This document shows, piece by piece, positions 1-7,700 of a stretch of 9,330 nt of DNA (position 1 is the first letter of the stretch; every line of letters begins with the position of its first letter). The position numbers were made by a program, and so were the translations under genes. Origin of the DNA: Lentimicrobiaceae bacterium (GTDB lineage Bacteria; Bacteroidota; Bacteroidia; Bacteroidales; WCHB1-69); the NCBI GenBank assembly GCA_009787485.1, contig WQWP01000084.1, forward strand, positions 1-9,330, written 5' to 3'. The notes beneath the pieces are model-generated. The model was not told where the DNA came from. It did not search any database and saw only the letters and a list, made by a program, of their open reading frames with translations.

Positions 1-561
1 GCTTATGCCACCTTTATGCCGGCGTATGTAAAAGGTACTTTATTGCGCGACAGCAGCACGTTGGGTATTATCATGTCGGCGGTGGGTGTGGGCGCGCTAT
101 CTTCCACTTTATATTTAGCTGCGCGAAAATCTGTTTTGGGATTGGGCAAAGTGGTAGTCATTACCATTGCCATGGCTTCCATTGCTTTAATACCTACATT
201 TTTTATCAAAATCCTGTGGCTCATTTTGCCGTTAGCCGCTTTCGCCGGCTTTGGCATTACTTGTGCGTTAGCCTCTATAAACACATTGCTGCAAACGCTG
301 ACCTCTAACACGATGCGCGGCCGCGTAATGGCTTACTATTCCATGTGTTTCGTAGGCAGTAGCGCGGTAGGCGCGCTCTTTTGGAGCTATATCGCCCAAA
401 TCATCACCTTACCTTGGTGTATGGTAATTTGCAGTTTCATTTGCTTAATCACAGCATTTACATTTGAGCAATACAGACCTTTGGTGCGCATGCACGCGCA
501 CCCGATCTATGTGGAGAAGGGGATTATTAAGGAGATTGCGCGGGGGATGGGGGAGGGGTAG
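1..561 (+). CDS. MFS transporter (MFS_3 / EntS-like), C-terminal part, 5' end outside window
   Basis: The reading frame is open from base 1 and ends at TAG 559-561, giving 186 codons. The gene begins upstream, so the internal ATG at 16 is not taken as the start. The protein is very hydrophobic, with probable membrane helices near residues 20-41, 50-69, 71-98, 110-134 and 137-155. It has the layout of the second half of a 12-helix major facilitator. The segments LGIIMSAVGVGAL, LYLAARKSVLGLG and RGRVMAYYSMCFVGSSAVG match the pattern I know from the MFS_3 family, which includes the enterobactin exporter EntS and many drug or small-molecule efflux proteins of the inner membrane. The protein ends in a short basic cytoplasmic tail. 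The substrate cannot be read from this fragment. The DNA is visibly more G+C-rich than everything downstream, which suggests resident chromosomal sequence. Family assignment is confident; function beyond efflux is not. Confidence 0.88.
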   Translation, partial: AYATFMPAYVKGTLLRDSSTLGIIMSAVGVGALSSTLYLAARKSVLGLGKVVVITIAMASIALIPTFFIKILWLILPLAAFAGFGITCALASINTLLQTLTSNTMRGRVMAYYSMCFVGSSAVGALFWSYIAQIITLPWCMVICSFICLITAFTFEQYRPLVRMHAHPIYVEKGIIKEIARGMGEG

Positions 562-587
562 ATTCGCGATACAACAATTATTCCATA

Positions 588-612
588 TTCAATATTTCAT
601 AATATTATTGAA
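588..612. repeat. Imperfect inverted repeat after the MFS gene
   Basis: The ends TTCAATA and TATTGAA pair over seven bases, with a mismatch or bulge and a short loop between them. The repeat lies 26 bases after the MFS stop. A T-rich stretch (624-634) follows, so it could act as a weak terminator for the transporter. The stem is almost all A:T and overlaps the -33 element of the next promoter, so the role is uncertain. Confidence 0.25.
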
Positions 613-635
613 CAACGTGAAAATTTTTATTTTTG
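608..635 (+). promoter_or_regulatory. Bacteroidota-type promoter for the RhuM remnant
   Basis: TTG at 608-610 is followed after 17 bases by TATTTTTG at 628-635, an exact fit to the Bacteroidota -7 element TAnnTTTG. The predicted transcription start would be about 640-645, roughly 35 bases before the ATG at 677. The position in front of a gene start supports the call. The -33 match is only three bases, and A+T-rich DNA produces such matches by chance. Confidence 0.5.
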
Positions 636-676
636 CACAGTAAAAACTAACCCATTTTACAGAAATAATGTAATTT

Positions 677-1002
677 ATGAATGACAGCATTATACCCGAC
701 AGCAACAAGCTACAAATCCGTAACAGCACCACCGAGCTGCAAAGAGTACAATATCGGAGCATCTAACGACAATATTCAATAGTGGAGAACTTGATGAAAA
801 TTCAGTTGTTCGGAAATTCCGAACAACTGCCTCTGATGGTAAAGAATATAATCAAAAGTATTATAACCTGCAAGCCATTATCGCGGTTGGATTCAAGGTT
901 AACTCCGATAAAGCAAGTCGTTTTCGTGCATGGGCGGCAGATGTGTTGGCGGATTTTGCAATTAAAGGATATATTCTTGATGGCAAAGATACAAACTTTT
1001 GA
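677..1002 (+). pseudogene. RhuM-family (virulence protein RhuM) remnant, deleted and frameshifted
   Basis: Two frames together make a damaged RhuM-family protein. From ATG 677 the first frame reads MNDSIIPDSNKLQIRNSTTEL, which resembles the N-terminus of Bacteroidota RhuM proteins, and then stops at 764-766. In the frame beginning at 724 the text resumes as AKSTISEHLTTIFNSGELDE, then NSVVRKFRTTASDGKEYN, YYNLQAIIAVGFKVNS and FRAWAADVLADFAIKGYILD, the core of RhuM (PF13310). It stops at TGA 1000-1002. About 40 residues that normally sit between the two parts (the EVR...WLTQ...MAELF region) are missing. The junction is near 730-740, so an out-of-frame deletion explains the frame change. The C-terminal portion usual for the family is also absent, and no frame after 1002 continues it. 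RhuM was named in Salmonella pathogenicity island 3. Its biochemical role is not established, and relatives are common in mobile and defence islands. The gene is almost certainly non-functional. Confidence 0.8.
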
Positions 1003-1039
1003 AAGCAATAAACATAACGGAATAGTATACTTCATTTTT

Positions 1040-1063
1040 GGTTTTGCTAACCTCAGCAAAACC
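1040..1063 (+). terminator. Perfect 9-bp hairpin, possible terminator
   Basis: GGTTTTGCT (1040-1048) and AGCAAAACC (1055-1063) form a perfect stem with a six-base loop, AACCTC. It lies 37 bases after the end of the RhuM remnant and 60 bases beyond the stop of the minus-strand gene at 1124, so it could close either transcript. On the plus strand a weak T-rich tail (TATTCTTT) follows. On the minus strand the stem is followed by A residues, so plus-strand termination fits better. Confidence 0.4.
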
Positions 1064-1123
1064 TATTCTTTGAGCTTTTGACAGCATTTTAGTCGCTGAT
1101 GAAACCGTATATCTCCCTCCCTC

Positions 1124-2086
1124 TTACAACCCATCCACAATCCTCCTCTGCTCCCCAAAAAACTCAATCCGCTTCTTTTCGTTTACTTCGGAAATGAGGA
1201 TGGAGGATTTTTTCTTTAAGTTCATCCAATCTCTGAAGTTTTCAACCATCTGGGAGTCGTATGAAGAGATGTCAAACTTGCCGAAGGCATGGATACGGCA
1301 TGTTTTCAACTTCTCGGTATAGATGTAGCTGTAATTGGTGTTAATCGTAATTTGAGAGGTGTAAATATTTACTTGATTCTGCGTTTCAGGGTAGTAGCCT
1401 CTATTCGCAATCTCTAACATGTAGTCTAATAAGGCATGCAACTCCTCTTTAATGAGCTCTTTTTCTTCATTGGTAATCATTAAGATAGAGTGGAAATAGT
1501 GGATGTTTTGTACAAAATGTTCAAAAACCATTTCATCTAAAATAAAGTTGCTGTTTTTTATATGCACTATGCAGCTTTTATAATGTTCAAATGCTGCGCG
1601 AACACTATTAGGGAGAATAACGTTGGAAAACGGTTTTGGAGATTCATGGCCATTGTAATAGTACGCCCAATTGAATATTTTGAAACGAAGTAGTGAAGGA
1701 AATCCTGCATCTAAAGGTCGTGGAAAGATATTGCTAACTTCCATATACTCCGAGTTGGTAGCGGCTCGAAGTTGTTCCATCAGATTGTGCACTTTTTGCA
1801 TGTTGTTGAGTTCTTTAGGCGAAGGGTTTAAATAGTTAAACGGATGCATTTGGAAAGATATTTTTCCGGAATTGATGCCAATAATTTCATCTAAAGAGAT
1901 TTTCCAGGTGGTAGCCATTTTTGCAATTTCATTTGCCGTAAATGGAACCTCTTTTCTGAGCCTCCTGTACGTTGCCTCGCGCTCAAGACACAGCAAATCC
2001 ATTACTGCATGTGTTAATTGTGCATTTTTTGGATATTTTTCATGAATAAGTTCAAGAAATACATCATACCATAAATTAGCTTCCAT
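1124..2086 (-). CDS. Putative HTH-containing protein, paralogue 1 of 3 (320 aa)
   Basis: I do not recognise a named gene. The start MEANLWYDVF matches the starts of the two paralogues above it (MEENIWYDVF, MEHNVWYDAF), which supports this ATG. Residues about 24-70 (LLCLEREATYRRLRKEV, then FTANEIAKMATTW, then ISLDEIIG) look like a short XRE-like helix-turn-helix, with one helix rich in Arg. The middle 90-230 is mostly helical and the most divergent part. The signature YYPETQN (231-237) with VNIYTSQITINT, and SEVNEKKRIEFF (299-310), are conserved among all three copies. There is no signal peptide or membrane helix, so it should be cytoplasmic. By my count 62 of the first 80 residues are identical to the protein at 2400-3362. 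It is separated from that gene by a 313-bp spacer, so it may have its own promoter. A role as a transcription regulator with a ligand-sensing C-terminal part is inference from the N-terminus only. Confidence 0.8.
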   Translation of the reverse strand: MEANLWYDVFLELIHEKYPKNAQLTHAVMDLLCLEREATYRRLRKEVPFTANEIAKMATTWKISLDEIIGINSGKISFQMHPFNYLNPSPKELNNMQKVHNLMEQLRAATNSEYMEVSNIFPRPLDAGFPSLLRFKIFNWAYYYNGHESPKPFSNVILPNSVRAAFEHYKSCIVHIKNSNFILDEMVFEHFVQNIHYFHSILMITNEEKELIKEELHALLDYMLEIANRGYYPETQNQVNIYTSQITINTNYSYIYTEKLKTCRIHAFGKFDISSYDSQMVENFRDWMNLKKKSSILISEVNEKKRIEFFGEQRRIVDGL

Positions 2087-2399
2087 ATTGATTTATTTTT
2101 AAGGTTGTATATGTCTAAGAATAGTTTTTGTTTTATCAAAACTGTTTTTTGCAAAAACCATTTGATAACGCAGGTTATATCGAATAAGTATAATATGCGT
2201 ATTACAAAAAACATGTGTAAGTAATAGAAACAAAACCAATTAGGTGTAAAATTAAAATTGTCTGTCTCGATTTCAGAGGAGATTCATTTTGCTTTTTTAT
2301 AATATATTATAAAAGAGAATAACAGTTGCTTTTGCTTTAGTTATCCATGAAAAATGTAACATTAAAATACCACAATTTACGAAAAATGGATTTTTATTG
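2087..2399. other. Gene-free A+T-rich spacer between paralogues 1 and 2
   Basis: This 313-bp stretch holds no credible gene in any frame. It must contain the 5' region of the minus-strand gene starting at 2086 and the 3' region of the one ending at 2400. I searched the minus strand for the Bacteroidota pair TTTG / TAnnTTTG and found only a one-mismatch -7 candidate (minus-strand CAGTTTTG, 2137-2144) with no suitably spaced -33 element. The only clear structure is the palindrome at 2295-2314. Confidence 0.6.
2295..2314. repeat. Perfect 20-bp A+T palindrome
   Basis: TTTTATAATA is followed directly by its exact reverse complement TATTATAAAA. The symmetry extends imperfectly outward (CTT against GAG). 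It lies 86 bases beyond the stop of the minus-strand gene at 2400 and about 210 bases ahead of the start at 2086. It could be an operator for a dimeric regulator or part of a transcript end. No T tract follows on the minus strand, which argues against a standard terminator. Confidence 0.5.
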
Positions 2400-3362
2400 C
2401 TATAAGCTATCTATAATCTCTCTCTGCTTAGAAAAATACTCAATCCTTTTTCTCTCATTCACTTCCGAAATTTGGATGGACGTTCTTTTCTTTAAGTTCA
2501 TCCAGTTTCTGAAGTTTTCAACCATTATTGGGTCGTGCGAGCTTATATCATACTTTCCAAACGCATTGACACGGCATGTTTTCAGATTGTCGGTATAAAA
2601 ATAACTGTAATTGGTATCAATGGTAATTTGAGAGATGTAAATATTTACTTTATTTTGCGTTTCGGGATAGCAACCTGTAGTTGCAATTTTTACCATGTAA
2701 TCTAATAAATCATATAGCTCTTTTTTAAGGAGCTCCCGTTCTTCGTTGGTAAGAACCAGAATAGAGTGAAAATATTTGATGCTGTCCACGTAAGCCTCAA
2801 AAACCATTTCATCTAAAATGAAACTTGTATTTTTTACATGCGTTAAGTTCTTCTTATAGCGTTCAAACTCTGCTATAATATTATCAGAGATAATAATTTT
2901 GGAGAATACCTTATTAGATTCATCTTTATGATATTGGTATGCCCAATAAAAGATTAAGAGACGATATAATGCAAAAAAGCCTATGTGCAGAGGTCTTGGA
3001 AACCTACTGCAAACTTCCATATATTCCGAATTGGGCGTGGTGTGCAGATGGTCGAGCGCCTTGATTTTCTTTTGCAAGTTGGCAAACTCTCTCCGGGAAG
3101 GATTCAGATAGTTGAACGGAAGCATTTGAAAAGGCACTCTTCCTGAGTTTACATTGATAATATCATCTAAAGAGATATGCCATGTGGTGGCAATTTTTGC
3201 AATTTCATTTGCCGTAAATACAACCTCTTTTCTGAGCCTTCTGTATGCAGCTTCTCGCTCAAGGCATAGCAAATCCATTAATTCAGATGTTAATTGTGCG
3301 TTTTTAGGATACTTCTCATACAGTAGCTCAATAAAAACGTCATACCATATATTTTCTTCCAT
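2400..3362 (-). CDS. Putative HTH-containing protein, paralogue 2 of 3 (320 aa)
   Basis: This is a close paralogue of the protein at 1124-2086, the same length, and the two align without gaps. The N-terminal half of the presumed DNA-binding region (LLCLEREAAYRRLRKEV, FTANEIAKIATTW, ISLDDII; residues about 31-69) is nearly unchanged. The C-terminal signatures CYPETQNKVNIYISQ and SEVNERKRIEYF are kept. The first Tyr of YYPETQN is Cys here. Residues about 95-180 vary most, the pattern expected if the paralogues share a DNA-binding or partner surface but differ in what they sense. The stop of the gene above (3402) lies 39 bases from this start (3362), so the two are probably one transcript read from about 4364 downward. 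I see no recognisable promoter in the short gap. Function is unknown; regulator is the best guess. Confidence 0.8.
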   Translation of the reverse strand: MEENIWYDVFIELLYEKYPKNAQLTSELMDLLCLEREAAYRRLRKEVVFTANEIAKIATTWHISLDDIINVNSGRVPFQMLPFNYLNPSRREFANLQKKIKALDHLHTTPNSEYMEVCSRFPRPLHIGFFALYRLLIFYWAYQYHKDESNKVFSKIIISDNIIAEFERYKKNLTHVKNTSFILDEMVFEAYVDSIKYFHSILVLTNEERELLKKELYDLLDYMVKIATTGCYPETQNKVNIYISQITIDTNYSYFYTDNLKTCRVNAFGKYDISSHDPIMVENFRNWMNLKKRTSIQISEVNERKRIEYFSKQREIIDSL

Positions 3363-3391
3363 AATCTAAAAATTAATATTCATATTTTTTC

Positions 3392-3409
3392 ATTTGTATG
3401 CTTACAAAT
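3392..3409. repeat. 7-bp inverted repeat across a stop codon
   Basis: ATTTGTA (3392-3398) and TACAAAT (3403-3409) pair around a four-base loop. The second arm includes the last codons of the minus-strand gene ending at 3402. On the minus strand a run of A residues follows, not T, so this is not a typical terminator. It may be only a weak stem between two co-transcribed genes. Confidence 0.25.
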
Positions 3410-4364
3410 CTTCTACGAGTTGTCTTTGTGCTGCAAAAAATTCAATCCTGCTTTTTGCATCTACTTCCGAAATTTGAATAGATGTTCTTTTCTTTAGCTG
3501 CATCCATGACATAAAGTTTGCTACCATATCAGCATTGTGAGAATAGATTTCGAGCTTATCGAACACATGGATATAGCAAACACTTACTTCAGGAGTAGAA
3601 GTATAGCTATACCCCGTAGGTATTTTTAGCTGAGAAATGTAGAGATTTACTTTGTTTTGCGTTTCAGGATAATAACCTTTATTTGCTACTTCCTGCAGAT
3701 AGTCTAACAGATCAAGGATATCTTTCTTAATGAGTTCTTTTTCTTCTTCTGTAATCAGGTAAATAGAGCAGAAATACTTAATATCTTTTATCAAATAATG
3801 AAATATTTTAGAATCGAATATAAAACTCGTATTAGGCACCTGTTTAATTGCCTGGCAATACGCTTCGGTAATTTTTATTTTTTCCTGCGAGGGATTTATT
3901 GCTGCAAACGGGAACGTTTCTTCTTCATTCCCATGTTGATACATCCATTTGAATAGATGAAACCTATTCAAATAATCATAGCCGGCAATTAATTGGCGAG
4001 GTAATTTATTGCAGATATCCATATATTCTGCAGTAGGAAAATGTTTAAGGTCTTCAATAGATTGAATAACAGTTTGCAAAAAATTCACTTCTTCTTCCGA
4101 AGGATCAATATAGTTTAGTATTCTCATTTGGAAAGAGACGGCGCCCACGTTAATGCCCATAATTTCATCTAAGGAAATGTCCCAGGCAGAGGCAAGTGTT
4201 ACCATCTCCTGAGCAGTAAAAGGAACTTCATCGCGCAATCTTCGATATACGGCTTCCCGCTCTAAAGAAAGCAGTTCTATCAATACTCGTACTAATTGTG
4301 TCTTTTTAGGATACTTATTAAGTACTATTTTCTTGAAAGCATCGTACCATACATTATGTTCCAT
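3402..4364 (-). CDS. Putative HTH-containing protein, paralogue 3 of 3 (320 aa), first gene of the minus-strand set
   Basis: This is the most divergent of the three copies, yet again exactly 320 residues. By my count 48 of its first 80 residues match the protein at 1124-2086. Conserved blocks are LLSLEREAVYRRLRDEVPFT (31-50), WDISLDEIMGIN (61-72), GYYPETQNKVNLYISQ (230-245), LKKRTSIQISEV and RIEFF. No signal peptide or membrane helix is visible. It is the promoter-proximal gene and reads away from the giant surface-protein gene across a 350-bp spacer, so it is the best candidate for controlling that shared region or itself. I could not find a clean TAnnTTTG element on the minus strand upstream of it. 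The helix-turn-helix reading is by eye. An alternative is a non-DNA-binding Bacteroidota family of unknown function. Confidence 0.8.
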   Translation of the reverse strand: MEHNVWYDAFKKIVLNKYPKKTQLVRVLIELLSLEREAVYRRLRDEVPFTAQEMVTLASAWDISLDEIMGINVGAVSFQMRILNYIDPSEEEVNFLQTVIQSIEDLKHFPTAEYMDICNKLPRQLIAGYDYLNRFHLFKWMYQHGNEEETFPFAAINPSQEKIKITEAYCQAIKQVPNTSFIFDSKIFHYLIKDIKYFCSIYLITEEEKELIKKDILDLLDYLQEVANKGYYPETQNKVNLYISQLKIPTGYSYTSTPEVSVCYIHVFDKLEIYSHNADMVANFMSWMQLKKRTSIQISEVDAKSRIEFFAAQRQLVEDL

Positions 4365-4475
4365 AGCATTTATTTTAAGCAGGTTTTTAACGTTAAAATG
4401 ATATAAAAAAGTATGTACAATAAAAAAAAATAATCTTAAAAAGTGTATTTTTTAAAAAAAAATATCTAAAAATGG

Positions 4476-4489
4476 TTTTTTTTTTTTTT
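4476..4489. repeat. T14 homopolymer tract
   Basis: Fourteen consecutive T residues lie 226 bases ahead of the start of the large surface-protein gene and 112 bases ahead of the minus-strand gene start. Tracts of this length are prone to slipped-strand length change during replication and to sequencing error. It lies outside any gene, so any effect would be on transcription, not on reading frame. Confidence 0.8.
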
Positions 4490-4559
4490 AAAATACCCCA
4501 AAAGAGTAAAAAGAATTCCATCTCTTATTTATTTACGAAAAATAGATGTTTTAGAAACT

Positions 4560-4567
4560 TATATTTG
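4560..4567 (+). promoter_or_regulatory. Candidate -7 element, distal
   Basis: TATATTTG fits the Bacteroidota -7 consensus TAnnTTTG. It lies 147 bases before the ATG at 4715. No TTG occurs at the expected -33 distance, and such matches are frequent in DNA this rich in A+T. Confidence 0.25.
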
Positions 4568-4601
4568 CGAAAAAACATACATAATATATTGGTTTTCAGC
4601 A

Positions 4602-4609
4602 TATTTTTG
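4602..4609 (+). promoter_or_regulatory. Candidate -7 element for the giant surface protein
   Basis: TATTTTTG, identical to the -7 box ahead of the RhuM remnant, lies 105 bases before the ATG at 4715 and would give a leader of about 100 nucleotides. A -33 TTTG at the right spacing is lacking. It is the better placed of the two plus-strand candidates. Confidence 0.35.
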
Positions 4610-4714
4610 CCGCCAAATACAAGGATGTTTTTTTTACATTACAAACTATTGATAAAAAAAAATATTTACATAAACGGAAAAAACAAGTAATATTATATAT
4701 ATACCATAAAAATT

Positions 4715-4774
4715 ATGAAGCGCGGAATCTTTTTTATTTTGTTATCTCTATTTTGTACTTTTTCGGCACAAGCG
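4715..4774 (+). other. Signal peptide coding segment
   Basis: The first 20 residues have a positively charged start (Lys2, Arg3), a continuous hydrophobic core rich in Phe, Leu and Ile (5-16), and a signal peptidase I site, SAQA followed by Gln21. Cys14 is preceded by Ser-Leu-Phe, which is not a lipobox, so a lipoprotein is unlikely. Confidence 0.85.
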
Positions 4775-7700
4775 CAATTGGAAACGAAGGGCACCGATTT
4801 CTGGTTAGCGTTTGCAAAAACTTACATATATGATCAGCCGGATAATTTAATATTTGAAATTAAAATTGTGGCTGACGAGGCTGCTACGGGTACTATAAAA
4901 TATACAAGTTTAAGTAATATTACAATACCTTTTACAATATCTGCGGGAGGCGTGTTTACCCACACGCTTTCACTTACAGAGAGAAATGCGGTGTATAATG
5001 CAACTTATGGCATTACCATAAGCAACAAATCTATCCACATAGAATCCGATGTTCCGGTAAGTGTTTATGCGATAAATCTTGTAAATCATTTGGCGGGTGA
5101 TGCTATAGCAGATGCTACTAATGTTTTGCCGACCTCTGTGTTAGGTACGGAGTATTACCATGCAGGAAGAATATCCGATGACCCAGCAGGTACCCGCAAT
5201 AAATTTGATCAAAATTTAATCATTGTTACCCAAAACGGTACCAATATTTATCAGAATGGTAAAGAAATAGGAACTAATCTCTCTGCCGGCGCTGTTTATT
5301 ATAACCAGTTTGCACCTAATAAAGATATTACAGGCGCCCGTATTACTTCTAATAAACCGGTTGCTTATTTTTCCGCACACAATTTTTGCCAAATTAGCGG
5401 CGGCGGAGATAATTTCTTCCAGCAATTAACTCCGGTGAATACCTGGGGGAAAAAGTTTATGGTTCCGGTTACAAGCAGAGGCATTGAACTGATTCGTATC
5501 GTAGCTTCTCAAGACAATACCACGATTACCCAAACGGGCGGAACCATCACTACCAAGTATGGCGGAAAAAACTCGCTTACTCTTGATGCAGGCCAATGGG
5601 TTGAATTAGAAATAAAATTGAGCAGTAATGGATGTTATATCCAATCTGATAAACCGGTACAAGTGTGTTCCTATATGGTAGGGGGCGCTTACCCGGGCGC
5701 TATAAATACTATTGGCGGAGATGAATCCATTTGTTGGGTGCCTCCTGTGGAGCAACGTTTGAACTCGGTTTTAATATCTCCTTTTGTGATGAGCAATTTT
5801 AACCGTCATTATGCATTAATTGTTACGCCTACGGCTACGAAGAACAATACGACGGTTTCTATTGGCGGGGCTCCGGCGGTAGGATTAAGCGGAGGTACAT
5901 GGTACGATAATTCCGATTCCGGCATGTCGTTTTACAATGTAGAACTTTCCAACTCATCTGTTGCATATACTTACAGCAACAATTCAGGAGTTATTGTGTA
6001 TGCTTATGGGTTTGGTGTTGCGATTTCCTATTATTATATGGCAGGTTCTGCTGCGCGCCCATTAGAGGTGAATTGTTTGGAAGAAGGCACCCTTTTATAC
6101 AAGCAAGACTTTGGTGGAAATGATGTAAACGACCCTCCTTTTGCAAAATTGCCATTTTCCTGTGGGTTTACCGAAGTGCCTTTTAGCGCTACAGGTCCCA
6201 AAGGAGAATCTTATTACAACTTGGTTAAGAATGCCCATAATGTTTATCCGGGTGAATTTTGGGCAGATAATTACGACCATACCTACCCGGAAGATCCGGA
6301 TCGCGGATATATGATGGTGGTTCATCCGGTATGTTCCATAACGCCCCCGCCCCGTACAGGTCAGGTGGTTTATGGAACACATATTGGTGGTTTGTGCGAC
6401 GGCGTAACGCTATCCTTCTCGGCATGGCTTACCGATGTTAATGATAAAGGCGAATCTTTCGGCGGCAAACATCCTATAGTTGAAATGATCGTATTGGATA
6501 AAATCACAGGAGATACACTTAAATCTTCGGGTATCATTGAGGTACCTCATGGAAAGGTGTGGACTCGATATAGTTTCGATTTTGAATTGCCGCAGGGAGT
6601 GGACAGTATTACTTTCAAGATTCTCAACAAGCAACCTGCATTTCAAGGTAACGATTTGGGAATCGACGACATTGAAATACGTTTATGCACCCCGCCGGTA
6701 CTAACTACTTTGCCCGATGTAATAGAAGAATGTAAAGGTAGCGCTACTACTTTATATGCTTCTTACACCGATGACGGAATATTTGGCAATGAGCTTAGCT
6801 ATCGTTGGGAGCGCAGTTTAGACGGAAATATTAACAACCCATCGGGATGGTTGGTCGTGCCGGGGTCGCAAGGCAGTGTGCCCACAGGAATTGTTTCATC
6901 ATTGTTTACCATGCCACTCCTGAAAGCAAGTGATGCCGGTTATTACCGGTTTGTGGTAGGGAAAGTATCATCCATTAATAAATGGGCTTGTCGCGCTGCT
7001 TCCAAAGTAATAGAATTAAAAGTAAACGCTCTTTCGAGTATAGGGGAGATTAAAATTCCTGCGGCTATCTGTGTGAACGACACAGTGGTGGCTTCGGCCC
7101 CCTTCTCAGTACAGGGCAATAGCTGGTTGAGCAGCAACCCCGAAGTGGCTACCATTGATGCTGTTACAGGAAAAATTATCGGGATACAAGATGGAAGAGT
7201 GATGATATCGTGCATCGTATCCGACGGCATTTGTACCGACACGCTCAGAACATTGCTGGAGGTTGATTTTTGTTTAGACTGCTCGGAAGGCGGTACGGTT
7301 TTGTACCGACAAGACTTCGGCGGAAATAGCCCTTCAGACCCCTACACTTCGCCTACGGGATTTTCACCGGAAAATTCAGACCTGTTGTATAGCACTGTAA
7401 ATATTCATCAAACGCATGAAAGAGGATATTACACCTTGACCAAAAATCCGTATTACATATATAAGGAAGGCTTTCACAGTATCACAGACCACACGCATCC
7501 GGAGGATACAACTCGCGGGTATATGATGTTTGTGGACCCTTACACTAACGATTATGACAGGATTTTGTATCAAACTGAAATTCACGACCTGTGCGCAGAA
7601 ACAAAGTTATACTTCTCGGCTTGGTTTACGGATATCAACCGGTATGTACATCTCAAGGCAGTAAGACCAAAAATTGAATTGCAGATGATAGACTTTGATA

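Larger units (their letters stand above)
4365..4714. other. Divergent, homopolymer-rich intergenic region
   Basis: This 350-bp spacer lies between the minus-strand gene starting at 4364 and the large plus-strand gene starting at 4715. It is extremely A+T-rich and holds several long single-base runs: A9 at 4422-4430, T6 then A9 at 4448-4462, T14 at 4476-4489, T8 at 4628-4635 and A9 at 4654-4662, with alternating TA just before 4703. It must carry promoters in both directions. A 72-codon open frame at 4472-4690 begins inside the T run and has the low-complexity Phe/Lys/Asn composition of random A+T-rich DNA, so I do not count it as a gene. Confidence 0.7.

Noticed and set aside
3..311. 102-codon minus-strand frame opposite the transporter
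   Set aside because: The plus strand here encodes clear MFS_3 motifs and membrane helices; the antisense frame has no recognisable features.
782..1081. 99-codon plus-strand frame over the RhuM remnant
   Set aside because: It is a different frame from the one giving the RhuM core text and makes no recognisable protein.
1003..1123. Continuation of the RhuM C-terminus in another frame
   Set aside because: None of the three plus-strand frames after 1002 gives the conserved C-terminal text of the family before a stop.
2087..2399. tRNA, small RNA or riboswitch in the spacer
   Set aside because: I found no cloverleaf, conserved riboswitch core or G+C-rich helix; only the A+T palindrome stands out.
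4472..4690. 72-codon open frame on the plus strand before the giant gene
   Set aside because: It begins in the T14 tract, has low-complexity Phe/Lys/Asn content, and matches no family I know; it is what A+T-rich DNA yields by chance.
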